Shown piece after piece: positions 23,438-32,225 of a stretch of 64,000 nt of DNA. The notes below the pieces were generated by a model. The model was not told where the DNA came from. It was given only the letters and a program-made list of their open reading frames with translations, and did not search any database. The DNA lies in contig NZ_JAAGKM010000008.1 in the NCBI RefSeq assembly GCF_019308355.1, forward strand, positions 1 through 64,000, written 5' to 3'. Made by a program: the position numbers and the translations under genes. The DNA comes from Empedobacter falsenii. Lineage in GTDB: Bacteria; Bacteroidota; Bacteroidia; Flavobacteriales; Weeksellaceae. Position 1 is the stretch's first letter; each line of letters opens with the position of its first letter.

Positions 23438-26125
23438 CTATTCTGGCTGTTTGAACGGAATTTCCTGATTTAAAATCTCTTCGATTAATGTTGACATTGG
23501 CGCGGTAGAATTTTCGACAATCGAATAATCGATGGTGGTATTTTTATCTACAGAAAGCTTAATCAATTCTTTATTTGGAAATTTGATTGGATAAATACAC
23601 AATTCAATGTCTTTAGTTAAGTTCTCTTTGTCTGCATAAAATAAATGTGCGTAGAAAATTAATTGCAATTGTTTGGCTTTATCTTCTTTTTGGTAAACGG
23701 TTTCTATTTCTTCGGTTTTCACCGAAATATCTTTCGCATAACCAGTTTTGTAATCAATAATTCGGATTTGATTATTCACAGAATCAATTCTATCAATCAC
23801 ACCTTTCAGTTTTACAATTTTACCATTTGTAAGTGCAAAATCAACTTCGTGTTTGCTTTCCAAAGCTCGAATTACAAATTCATTTTCCTTTGCAGTAGTT
23901 GTATCTTTAGACAAAACGCCATCTACAATTCGCTCAGCAATTTTATAAATTAAATAATTTGGTCCTTTATCCAAATGCCCATCTTTATATTCTTTACTAA
24001 AATGTTCTTGTAAGGTTTTGTCTTTTATTTTTTCGATATTTTTGAAATCATTTTCATGCAAAATATGTCCAATATAAGGCGTGTACAAATCCTCTAATGC
24101 GCCGTGTACAATGTTTCCTAATGTTCTTGCGCTTACAATTTCTTCGGCTTCTTCGACTTCATTTACATTAAAAACACGTTGCTCATAAAAATCTAACGGA
24201 TTGCGTAAATAGGTCGAAAGTGAAGAAGGTGAAATTCCATATTCAGCCCAATTTTGAAGCTTTGCCATTGTTTCGTCAGTTTTTGGAACAATGATTTCTT
24301 TCAAAGGTTTTGTGACAAAACTTGGTGCAGCAAAAGTTTCTTTTACTTCATGATTACTTTCAAATTTGATTTGAGCTAAAAAGCGAGATTTTTCTCCAGA
24401 ACCCATTCCATCAGCTTCGGTATCATACACGAAATAAGCATTTTTCGCACGCTGAATCAAACGATAAAAGTGATAAGCATAAATAGAATCATTTTCAGTA
24501 AATGTATTCAATTTCATTTGTTTGCGAATGTCGTACGGAATAAATGTATTGTTTTGTCGTCCCAAAGGTAAAATTTCATCATTTACAGAAGTCATGATAA
24601 TATTATCGAAATTCAATAAACGAGTTTCCAATAATCCCATCAATTGTAAACCTTTCAAAGGTTCTCCAATAAAGGAAATTGTCTCAGAAGAAACGATTTT
24701 GTTGTATAATAAAAATAAGGTTCTATAATCTTTGATATCATCAACACTCAACAAATTTTCGTGCAATTGATTGAAAACTTTTTTGAAAAAGAACAAATAT
24801 TCTTTTGTCAACAAATCGTTCATCGAAGGATGATGCAGTAATTCGTCTGTCCAATTTTTTAGATGATGAATAAATTCAGTGATGCTTTTCGGAATATGAA
24901 AAATAGATTTAAAGATTGATTCTCTTAAGGCATTTTGAATCGAATTTTGAGAATTAAATATTCTATTTTGTAAACGAATATCACCGATTAATCTTCGACT
25001 TTCTTCTGTGCTAAAAAGAGATAATGTTTTATTTTCAAGAATTTGTAAGACATTTTTGAAATAAAACATGGTTCCTTTTCCTAACTTCTCCCGATTCATT
25101 TGCAACTCAAAAATTGATTTGAAAAATTGCGCTAACGGAACAGAACGTAACGGAATTCCCATCGAAATGTTGAGATGTGTGATATTTTCGGGCAACGAAT
25201 TGAGAATTGCTGGTAAAATAGATTCATCAGCCAAAATCAACGCGGTATTTTTTATCTCATCTTCGTTGAGATTTCTAATTAAATCTGCAATATATTTTGC
25301 TTGTCCAACTTGTTTTGCAACACCAATTGTCTGTAAATTTTTTGGTCTCGAAAATTCATCAACCACCCAATTGATAGGTTTTATTTTTTCTTTGTATTTT
25401 CTTAGAAAAGAACCAGCTTCTTGATTCGGATTTTCGTAATAATATTTATCTGCATCCCAATATAAAGTGGCTAATTTTTCTTTTTCTAATCGAAAAATTA
25501 GTGCTTGTTCTGCTTTTGTCAAGGCATTAAAACCAGCAAAAACATAATGTGAAGTTCTGTTTTCGACAATCTCTTCAACCTTTTCACTTGCGATTCTAAA
25601 AACCATCCCAGCATAACCTTCTTTCGAATCCAACAGATCTTGTTGTAATTGAAAATATAATTTTGAAACAATTCCCCAAAACGTTAAGTGATTTTGAATG
25701 ATTTCATTTTTCCCAATCTCAATTTTTCCATCTCCCCATTGACTAATTCGTTCTACCGAAATCAAATAGTCTAAAACTTTATGCGCAGGTTGCAAAGAAG
25801 CATCGATATCATCGAAATCTTTCAAAACAGTTGGTCCCCATTTGATAAAATCTTCGAAAGAATCAGGCTTGTCAACGATTTTTTTATAGGCTTGATACGC
25901 TTTGAACCATAGATTAATTCCAGAAATAATTTCTAAACCAGAAAGTTCGCTCATCAATTCTTCGATACTTTTCATTTGTGGAAGAATGATATTTTGCGCT
26001 TCACGCTGAAATTCTTGTTTGAAGAATAACATTGGACGTTTTCCTGGTAAAACTAAAGTGGTGTTGATAAAGTTTTTTTGATTTTGGACTAAATCTTTTA
26101 CAACATTTTCTATGAATTGAGCCAT
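23438..26125 (-). CDS. AddB-like PD-(D/E)XK nuclease/inactivated helicase
   Basis: 895 residues in the arrangement of the AddB subunit of AddAB recombination exonucleases. A long N-terminal region resembles a UvrD-type helicase without an intact Walker A. A C-terminal RecB-type nuclease has LGNIVHGALEDLY, GVIDRID and the catalytic IIDYKTG (D-x-K) near residues 795-830. The SxSxLxxYLRNPLDFY motif has Asn where Fe-S versions carry Cys, and no C-terminal Cys triplet is present, so an iron-sulfur cluster is unlikely. The AddA partner is not adjacent. Role: processing double-strand DNA ends. Confidence 0.82.
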   Translation of the reverse strand: MAQFIENVVKDLVQNQKNFINTTLVLPGKRPMLFFKQEFQREAQNIILPQMKSIEELMSELSGLEIISGINLWFKAYQAYKKIVDKPDSFEDFIKWGPTVLKDFDDIDASLQPAHKVLDYLISVERISQWGDGKIEIGKNEIIQNHLTFWGIVSKLYFQLQQDLLDSKEGYAGMVFRIASEKVEEIVENRTSHYVFAGFNALTKAEQALIFRLEKEKLATLYWDADKYYYENPNQEAGSFLRKYKEKIKPINWVVDEFSRPKNLQTIGVAKQVGQAKYIADLIRNLNEDEIKNTALILADESILPAILNSLPENITHLNISMGIPLRSVPLAQFFKSIFELQMNREKLGKGTMFYFKNVLQILENKTLSLFSTEESRRLIGDIRLQNRIFNSQNSIQNALRESIFKSIFHIPKSITEFIHHLKNWTDELLHHPSMNDLLTKEYLFFFKKVFNQLHENLLSVDDIKDYRTLFLLYNKIVSSETISFIGEPLKGLQLMGLLETRLLNFDNIIMTSVNDEILPLGRQNNTFIPYDIRKQMKLNTFTENDSIYAYHFYRLIQRAKNAYFVYDTEADGMGSGEKSRFLAQIKFESNHEVKETFAAPSFVTKPLKEIIVPKTDETMAKLQNWAEYGISPSSLSTYLRNPLDFYEQRVFNVNEVEEAEEIVSARTLGNIVHGALEDLYTPYIGHILHENDFKNIEKIKDKTLQEHFSKEYKDGHLDKGPNYLIYKIAERIVDGVLSKDTTTAKENEFVIRALESKHEVDFALTNGKIVKLKGVIDRIDSVNNQIRIIDYKTGYAKDISVKTEEIETVYQKEDKAKQLQLIFYAHLFYADKENLTKDIELCIYPIKFPNKELIKLSVDKNTTIDYSIVENSTAPMSTLIEEILNQEIPFKQPE

Positions 26126-26192
26126 TTTGAAATTTTCTTTCGTTGAATTGTTGTAAAAGTAAGGATTTTGAGAGACAATTCGTGGCGTTGAA

Positions 26193-26681
26193 TTATTTTA
26201 CTTCTTGAACTTTTTCTTGAAATAATTTTTCAAAAGTTTCAGTGATTTTATCCTCAGACATTTTTGTAGCAACAAAATATAATATGAATCCAAAAAATAA
26301 CATCGGAATAGAAATTAAAGGTAAAAAATTATGAATTCCATTAGTAATAATTTGAAAAAGTGAGATTATAAAAAATAAAGTCACAATACTTATCCAAACA
26401 ATGAAAAATATTGAAACAAAAGAGTTTAATTCTAAATTGTAAACAATAGTGGTTTTATTGTCGTTGGTATTGAAATGACCAATAATTTGAGGATTAAAAC
26501 TATTTCGTCCGCTAATCGTTTTCATCAAATTGAAATGATCTTTATAAACTATCCCTTCAAATTCATATTTACTTTTAGAAAAACGAATTCTTTTTTCTTC
26601 TGTATTATCATTTAGTATTTTAAAAACTTCTTGTTCAGAAAGATTTGTCGTTATTTGATATGTTTTATTTTTGAAAAGCAT
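26193..26681 (-). CDS. Two-helix membrane protein, unknown
   Basis: 162 residues. A soluble N-terminal half (about 1-95) of mixed strands is followed by two transmembrane helices (about 92-114 and 124-145) and a charged C-terminal helix (EDKITETFEKLFQEKVQEVK). No family is recognised. It lies between the AddB-like gene and kbl, and the kbl terminator separates it from upstream transcription. Confidence 0.75.
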   Translation of the reverse strand: MLFKNKTYQITTNLSEQEVFKILNDNTEEKRIRFSKSKYEFEGIVYKDHFNLMKTISGRNSFNPQIIGHFNTNDNKTTIVYNLELNSFVSIFFIVWISIVTLFFIISLFQIITNGIHNFLPLISIPMLFFGFILYFVATKMSEDKITETFEKLFQEKVQEVK

Positions 26682-26693
26682 AAGTTAAATATA

Positions 26694-26723
26694 TAAAAAA
26701 GCGACTAAATATTTTTAGTCGCT
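26694..26723 (-). terminator. kbl terminator
   Basis: A 10-bp stem (26700-26709 with 26714-26723) is followed on the minus strand by TTTTTTA. Confidence 0.85.
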
Positions 26724-26749
26724 AATATAATATTGAAAAAAAGAAATTC

Positions 26750-27949
26750 TTACTTAATCACTCCTAATTCTTTACCAACTTTTGTAAAAGCAGCAATTGT
26801 ATGATCTAATTGCTCTTTTGTATGTGCTGCAGATAATTGTACACGAATACGTGCTTTATCACGAGGAACAACAGGGAAAAAGAATCCGATTACATAAACA
26901 CCTTCATCTAATAATTTGTCTGCCATTACTTGAGATAATTTTGCATCATACAACATAACAGGTACAATTGCAGCATCACCTTCTGGAATATCAAAACCAG
27001 CAGCAACCATTTCTTTGCGGAAATATTCAGCATTCCACATTACTTTATCACGTAAAGTTGTGTCATTTTCTAACATTTCTAACACTTGCAAAGCAGCGCC
27101 AACGATTCCAGGAGCTAAAGAGTTAGAGAATAAATATGGACGAGATTTTTGACGTAACATTTCGATGACTTCTTTTTTACCAGAAGTAAATCCACCCATT
27201 GCACCACCTAAAGCTTTTCCTAAAGTAGATGTAATGATGTCTACACGTCCCATTACTTCGTTGTGCTCATGTGTTCCACGTCCAGTTTTTCCAATAAAAC
27301 CAGTTGCGTGAGAATCATCAACCATTACCAAAGCATCGTATTTATCAGCTAAATCACAAACACCTTTTAAGTCTGCAACGATACCATCCATAGAGAAAAC
27401 TCCGTCTGTTACAATAATTTTGAAACGATGATTTTTTTCTGAAGCTACAATTAATTGAGCCTCTAAATCAGCCATATTATTGTTTTTATAACGATAACGA
27501 GCAGCTTTACATAAACGAACACCATCAATAATAGAAGCGTGGTTTAATTCATCAGAAATAATAGCATCTTCTTCTGTAAACAAAGGCTCAAAAACACCAC
27601 CATTTGCGTCAAAAGCAGCAGCATATAAAATCGTATCTTCCATTCCTAAGAAATTAGCGATTTTTTTCTCTAATTGTTTGTGTACATCTTGCGTACCACA
27701 AATAAAACGAACCGAAGACATTCCGTATCCGCGGTCATCTAACATTTTTTGAGAAGCTGAGATAACGTCTTTATTATCAGATAATCCTAAATAGTTGTTC
27801 GCACAAAAATTAAGTAATGTTTTACCATTTTCTAATGTAATTTCTGCACTTTGAGGAGAAGCAATGATGCGTTCTTTTTTGAATAATCCTTGTTCTTCTA
27901 AATCATTCAATTGCGTTTGTAAGTAGTTTTGAAATTTATCGCTATACAT
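26750..27949 (-). CDS. kbl: Glycine C-acetyltransferase (2-amino-3-ketobutyrate CoA ligase)
   Basis: A PLP enzyme that cleaves 2-amino-3-ketobutyrate with CoA to glycine and acetyl-CoA, the second step of threonine degradation through threonine dehydrogenase. 399 residues, as usual. Signatures: the NFCANNYLGLSDN substrate loop, TDGVFSMDG, MVDDSHATGFIG (PLP-contacting Asp and His) and TSTLGKALGG with the Schiff-base Lys. It belongs to the alpha-oxoamine synthase family, where Kbl fits better than BioF or serine palmitoyltransferase. tdh is not in the window. Own promoter and terminator. Confidence 0.93.
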   Translation of the reverse strand: MYSDKFQNYLQTQLNDLEEQGLFKKERIIASPQSAEITLENGKTLLNFCANNYLGLSDNKDVISASQKMLDDRGYGMSSVRFICGTQDVHKQLEKKIANFLGMEDTILYAAAFDANGGVFEPLFTEEDAIISDELNHASIIDGVRLCKAARYRYKNNNMADLEAQLIVASEKNHRFKIIVTDGVFSMDGIVADLKGVCDLADKYDALVMVDDSHATGFIGKTGRGTHEHNEVMGRVDIITSTLGKALGGAMGGFTSGKKEVIEMLRQKSRPYLFSNSLAPGIVGAALQVLEMLENDTTLRDKVMWNAEYFRKEMVAAGFDIPEGDAAIVPVMLYDAKLSQVMADKLLDEGVYVIGFFFPVVPRDKARIRVQLSAAHTKEQLDHTIAAFTKVGKELGVIK

Positions 27950-27982
27950 AATAAATCACTTTTTGTTTTGATATGTTTCATA

Positions 27983-27990
27983 CAAATATA
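27983..27990 (-). promoter_or_regulatory. kbl promoter -7 box
   Basis: The minus strand reads TATATTTG, an exact match, 34 bp before kbl. It is back to back with the + promoter at 28014. Confidence 0.6.
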
Positions 27991-28013
27991 AATGTTTGCG
28001 GGCATATTTTTCG

Positions 28014-28021
28014 TATTTTTG
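28014..28021 (+). promoter_or_regulatory. Promoter -7 box of the membrane GNAT gene
   Basis: TATTTTTG matches TAnnTTTG, 23 bp before the GTG start. Confidence 0.5.
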
Positions 28022-28044
28022 TGAGATATAAAAATTTAAATTAA

Positions 28045-28917
28045 GTGGATTTTATTATATTATTTTTGTTCTCGGTACAATATTATTTTTTAGCTAAGTT
28101 TTTTAAGAAGAACAAAGTTAAAACAATTCTAAGTGTTATTGGAATGTATTTTTTTGGAATTGTTCTATTAGTATTTGCATTAGTGGCTCTTAAAGTAACT
28201 AGTATAATTGATATTGATATCATGAATCCTGTTGAATTGAGTAAGTCAAAATTTGTTTGGATTGGAGAAACAATTATTTTTCTATTTATTGGTGTTTTCT
28301 ATTACTATCATCTTAAACGTAAATGGACAATGGAAATGTTTTCTGCAGATATCGAAAAGCGTAAAGATGAAATTCTACAAAATTTAGAAGTTAATCAAAA
28401 AATAAATCCAGTAAAATTGGACGTTTATCCTCATTTTCATACGGTTAATGAAAAAAATATTCATTTGGTTCAACCTTTAGCAAATGAGATTTGGAACGAA
28501 TGTTACAAAGATTTATTATCCCAAGATCAAATCAATTATATGATTGATATGATGTATAATACTGACAAAGTAAACGAAGGAATTGCAAATGGAGATGTTT
28601 GGGAAATCCTGAAAATTGATAATGTTCCGTCTGGTTATTTGCATTACAAATTAGATGAAAATAATACTGTTTTCTTATCCAAAATTTACTTGAAAGAGTC
28701 TAATCAAACCAAAGGAATTGGACAATTGATGTTGAATAGAGTTGTAGATTATGCGCGAGAAAAAGGAGCAAAAGCTGTTCATTTAACGGTGAATAAACAC
28801 AATGCGAAAGCAATTCGTTTTTATGAGAAAAATGGTTTCAAGAATATGGAATCAAAAACATTTGACATTGGAAATGGATATATTATGGATGATTATATTT
28901 ATCAGAAATCCATTTAA
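28045..28917 (+). CDS. Membrane-anchored GNAT acetyltransferase
   Basis: 290 residues from a GTG start. An N-terminal part with three transmembrane helices (about 3-19, 28-50 and 69-87) is joined by a charged linker (90-135) to a complete GNAT domain (about 130-285). The GNAT domain resembles the RimI-like general group: LSKIYLKESNQTKGIGQLML holds the acetyl-CoA loop (Q/T-x-G-I-G), followed by LTVNKHNAKAIRFYEKNGF. The substrate is unknown. The fusion suggests acetylation at the inner face of the membrane. Confidence 0.82.
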   Translation: MDFIILFLFSVQYYFLAKFFKKNKVKTILSVIGMYFFGIVLLVFALVALKVTSIIDIDIMNPVELSKSKFVWIGETIIFLFIGVFYYYHLKRKWTMEMFSADIEKRKDEILQNLEVNQKINPVKLDVYPHFHTVNEKNIHLVQPLANEIWNECYKDLLSQDQINYMIDMMYNTDKVNEGIANGDVWEILKIDNVPSGYLHYKLDENNTVFLSKIYLKESNQTKGIGQLMLNRVVDYAREKGAKAVHLTVNKHNAKAIRFYEKNGFKNMESKTFDIGNGYIMDDYIYQKSI

Positions 28918-28941
28918 AAATAAGGTTTTAATCAAAATATA

Positions 28942-28971
28942 AAGTCATTACGGTTTGTAATGGCTTTTTTT
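28942..28971 (+). terminator. Terminator of the membrane GNAT gene
   Basis: A 10-bp stem with one G-U pair (28942-28951 with 28957-28966) is followed by a T-run. Confidence 0.8.
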
Positions 28972-28979
28972 ATGTTGTA

Positions 28980-29181
28980 AACAAAGTGTCTAGAACCAAG
29001 CTGACTTAATTCGTAATGTCGTGAGGTTGATTTAGTTTTTAAAGTGATGAGAAGCTGAATTCAATTCAGCTTGACATTTTCCGCTAATTTATTATTGAAA
29101 ATAGATCTTAATTTATCGGAGTCATATTGAACTTGTTTCAATATCGCATCCAGAGCTTAGAACTGTTAATTCTTAATGTAA
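28980..29181. repeat. Intergenic region with two short palindromic repeat units
   Basis: No gene. AAGCTGAATT (29052-29061) and its complement (29063-29072) form one near-loopless palindrome. ATATTGAA (29124-29131) and TTCAATAT (29137-29144) form another, followed by a CGCATCCAGAG-like tail. Units of this sort (CAATTCAGCTTGACA; TCATATTGAACTTGTTTCAATATC) resemble dispersed intergenic repeats I associate with Bacteroidota genomes. Copy number cannot be seen here. Confidence 0.5.
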
Positions 29182-29213
29182 AACAAAAAGGACTTCAATT
29201 AGAAGTCCTTTTG
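29182..29213 (-). terminator. Terminator of the queA-rlmN-polyprenyl synthase operon
   Basis: The stem GGACTTC/GAAGTCC with A/T extensions lies directly after the stop codon and has TTTTTGTTTT on the minus strand. Confidence 0.85.
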
Positions 29214-30191
29214 TTATTTTTCTCTTTCGATAACGTATTTCACCATTGTTTCCAATGAATTTCGAAATTCACTTTCTGGGAATTCGTATAGTATATCTAA
29301 AGCCTCTTGGCTATATTGTTTCATCATTTTTTGCGTGTACTCAATTCCGCCGTGATCTTTTACATACTGAATAATTTCTCGTACACGTTTTTTGTCATTG
29401 TTGTAACGTTTTACCGAATTAATCAACCATTTTTTGTCTTTTTCATTCGCTGTATTGATTGAATAAATCAACGGTAACGTCATTTTTTGTTCTTTGATGT
29501 CAATTCCGACAGGCTTTCCAATTGCATTAGAAGTGGTATAATCAAACAAATCATCTTTAATCTGAAAGGCAATTCCAACCAATTCACCAAAACGATGCAT
29601 TTTTTTCGCTACTTCTTCCGAACAACCAACAGAACGTGCTCCAGCCTCACAACAAGCTGCGATAAGCGTTGCCGTTTTCATTCGAATAATCTCGAAGTAT
29701 ACATCTTCTGTAATATCAAGTTTTCGCGCTTTTTCGATTTGCAATAATTCACCTTCCGAAATTTCCTGTATCGCAACCGAAACAACTTCAAGTAAATCAA
29801 AATCTTTGTTTTTAGTCGAAATAATTAAGGTCTTTGACAAAAAATAATCTCCCACCAAAATAGCTACTTTATTCTTCCAAATCGCATTAAGTGAAAAGAA
29901 ACCACGACGCAATGTACTATCATCCACTACATCATCGTGTACTAAAGTTGCGGTGTGAATAAGCTCGATAAAAGAAGCTGCACGATAGGTACGTTCTTGT
30001 ACTTCGCCATTTAATTTTGCAGTTAAAAATACAAACATCGGACGCATTTGTTTTCCTTTTCTGCGCACGATATAATTGGAAATACGGTCAAGAAGCGAAA
30101 CATTACTCTTCATCGATTCGAAGAATTTCTGTTCAAACAATTTCATTTCCTCCGCGATCGGAGCTTTAATCAAATCTACCGTGTTACCCAA
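29214..30191 (-). CDS. Polyprenyl diphosphate synthase
   Basis: A trans-isoprenyl diphosphate synthase that extends FPP with IPP to the long side chain of menaquinone or ubiquinone. 325 residues. Both Asp-rich motifs are intact: DDVVDDSTLRRG in the first and KDDLFDY in the second, with RRKGKQMRP upstream. The small residues before the first motif favour a long product (IspB/HepT class). Exact chain length cannot be read. It is last in a four-gene operon with queA, rlmN and a secreted protein. Confidence 0.92.
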   Translation of the reverse strand: MGNTVDLIKAPIAEEMKLFEQKFFESMKSNVSLLDRISNYIVRRKGKQMRPMFVFLTAKLNGEVQERTYRAASFIELIHTATLVHDDVVDDSTLRRGFFSLNAIWKNKVAILVGDYFLSKTLIISTKNKDFDLLEVVSVAIQEISEGELLQIEKARKLDITEDVYFEIIRMKTATLIAACCEAGARSVGCSEEVAKKMHRFGELVGIAFQIKDDLFDYTTSNAIGKPVGIDIKEQKMTLPLIYSINTANEKDKKWLINSVKRYNNDKKRVREIIQYVKDHGGIEYTQKMMKQYSQEALDILYEFPESEFRNSLETMVKYVIEREK

Positions 30192-30202
30192 AATTTATTT
30201 TT

Positions 30203-31156
30203 TTAATTCGTAAAATTATTGATGCAATGTACAACCTGTTTTGCATAGAATCCTTTATAGTTAAATTCCTCTCCGCTAAAACAAATTTTGTTTTCGGTTG
30301 GCAAAACTGAAATACCTTCCAATTGTCCCAACTGTGTCGTGAAGCCCAAAGGTAAACTTATTTTTTTAACTTGAGAAGTGAAGAATAACTGATTGTTATC
30401 TTTTGGCAAATCGAACCAATTGATAAAAGTTAACGCTTCTTTTGTGTAGCCCAATAGATAAATTCCTTTGGTAGAACTATTTACATCAGCATCGATATAA
30501 GCAGCAGCTACAGCGTAATTTGTAGGAAAAGTTTCTAACTTTTTGGCTGCGTGTTTTTTAGAAGAGTCAATAGGAACAACATAATGAGACGTTGACATAT
30601 TTGACCATTCTTTTGTAAAAATATGCAATTGATTTTGGTAGACAAAAAATGCTTCTGCGTCCCAATTTGTCGTCATATTTTTGAACTGAAAAGTTTCTTG
30701 TTCTGGATAATAAAATTCTATTTTTTCAGCTTTTAATTGCTGATAAGATTTTGAATAATCGATGTTTGATTTCTCGATAAAATAAATAGCTAAATCTTTT
30801 CGTTTGCCCAAATTATTTCCAAAATCAGCAAAATAAATTCGATTATCATCCGAAGACATTTCTTCCCAATCGATATTTGGAGCATTTGTGATGAAAATTG
30901 TATTGATAATTTCACCTGTTTTTGCATCAAAACGATACAATTCTGGTTTGGAATCAGAATCGTTTAAACCCCAAAAAGAAGCCACATTTTTATCTTCTTT
31001 TTCATATTCTAAAGTCGAAATTTCGTTCAAAGTAGGAGGTAAGTTGATACTTTCCATTTTATAATCATCAATAGAAATTGTATCGATGTTTTCTACTATT
31101 TGCGCGAAAGAGAATTTAGTTAGAATCAAAAATAAAAATATGGCTAAATATTTCAT
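30203..31156 (-). CDS. Secreted protein, possible beta-propeller, unknown function
   Basis: 317 residues with an N-terminal signal peptide (SFAQ, cleavage before Gln19). The mature sequence shows repeated strand motifs with Trp/Asn/Asp turns (FWGLNDSDSKPELYRFD, IYFADFGNN, HIFTKEWSN, GIYLLGYTKE, LEGISVLPTENKICFSGE), which resembles a six-bladed propeller of the esterase-like/SdiA-regulated kind. No catalytic motif is evident. It sits between rlmN and the polyprenyl synthase with 11-12 bp gaps, so it is co-transcribed, although the functional link is unclear. Confidence 0.75.
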   Translation of the reverse strand: MKYLAIFLFLILTKFSFAQIVENIDTISIDDYKMESINLPPTLNEISTLEYEKEDKNVASFWGLNDSDSKPELYRFDAKTGEIINTIFITNAPNIDWEEMSSDDNRIYFADFGNNLGKRKDLAIYFIEKSNIDYSKSYQQLKAEKIEFYYPEQETFQFKNMTTNWDAEAFFVYQNQLHIFTKEWSNMSTSHYVVPIDSSKKHAAKKLETFPTNYAVAAAYIDADVNSSTKGIYLLGYTKEALTFINWFDLPKDNNQLFFTSQVKKISLPLGFTTQLGQLEGISVLPTENKICFSGEEFNYKGFYAKQVVHCINNFTN

Positions 31157-31168
31157 TTGATTATTTTT

Positions 31169-32218
31169 TTAATCATTTCCAGTTTTATTGGCTAATTGTC
31201 CACAAGCAGCATCAATATCTTTTCCGCGACTACGACGTACATTTACCACAATATTGTTGGATTCTAAAGCTTTGATATAATTGTTAACTGCTTCTTCTGA
31301 TGCTTGTTTGTAGATTCCGTCATCAATCGAATTATATTCGATAATATTCACTTTAGAAGGAATTTTTCGACAGAATTTTACCAATGCATCGATATCTTCT
31401 TTTTTATCATTAACACCGCCCCAAACAATATATTCGAACGTAATTCGTAAACCTGTTTGTTGGTACCAATATTGAAGACTATCCATTAAATCCGTCAACG
31501 GAAATTTAACAGAAAAAGGCATAATCACATTACGAACTTCTTCTCGAGCCGAATGTAAAGATACCGCAAGGTTAACACGTAAATCTTCGTCAGCCAGTTT
31601 TTCAATCATTTTAGGAATTCCCGAAGTAGAAACTGTAATTCGTCTTGGAGCCATTCCTAGTCCTTCTGGCAATGTGATTTTTTTGATGGCAGAAATTACT
31701 TCGTTATAATTTAACAAAGGTTCTCCCATTCCCATAAATACGATATTGCTTAAAGGACGATTGAAATAACGTTTACTTTCTTCATCGATAATCACAACTT
31801 GATCGACGATTTCGGCAGCTGTTAAGTTACGCATACGTTTTAATTGCGCTGTTGCACAAAAAGTACAATCCAAGCTACAACCAACTTGCGAAGAAACGCA
31901 TGCAGTTGTGCGAGAATCAGTCGGAATTAAAACAGATTCCACAACGTTACCATCATGAAGTTTAACCGCATTCTTGATGGTTCCGTCGTTAGATTTTTGT
32001 AGAAGATCAACTTCAACAGGTTGAATTTGGAAAGATTCTCCCAATTGCTCACGTAGAGCTTTTGAGATATTCGTCATGTCATCAAATTGATGCGCATTCT
32101 TTTTCCATAACCATTCGTACACTTGTTTTGCGCGGAATGATTTTTCTCCAATCTCTTTGAAATAATCTTCAATCTCAGCTTGTGAAAGCTTTCGTATATC
32201 TTTTTTTGTTGTACTCAA
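31169..32218 (-). CDS. rlmN: 23S rRNA/tRNA adenine C2-methyltransferase RlmN
   Basis: A radical-SAM enzyme that methylates C2 of A2503 in 23S rRNA and A37 of some tRNAs. 349 residues. The CX3CX2C cluster motif is in GCSLDCTFCATAQ, GMGEPLLN contacts SAM, and the conserved C-terminal Cys lies in DIDAACGQLA. The N-terminal HhH-like domain (SQAEIEDYFKEIGEKSFRAKQVYEWLW) is present. It follows queA by 7 bp. Confidence 0.96.
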   Translation of the reverse strand: MSTTKKDIRKLSQAEIEDYFKEIGEKSFRAKQVYEWLWKKNAHQFDDMTNISKALREQLGESFQIQPVEVDLLQKSNDGTIKNAVKLHDGNVVESVLIPTDSRTTACVSSQVGCSLDCTFCATAQLKRMRNLTAAEIVDQVVIIDEESKRYFNRPLSNIVFMGMGEPLLNYNEVISAIKKITLPEGLGMAPRRITVSTSGIPKMIEKLADEDLRVNLAVSLHSAREEVRNVIMPFSVKFPLTDLMDSLQYWYQQTGLRITFEYIVWGGVNDKKEDIDALVKFCRKIPSKVNIIEYNSIDDGIYKQASEEAVNNYIKALESNNIVVNVRRSRGKDIDAACGQLANKTGND

Positions 32219-32225
32219 ACTTGTC

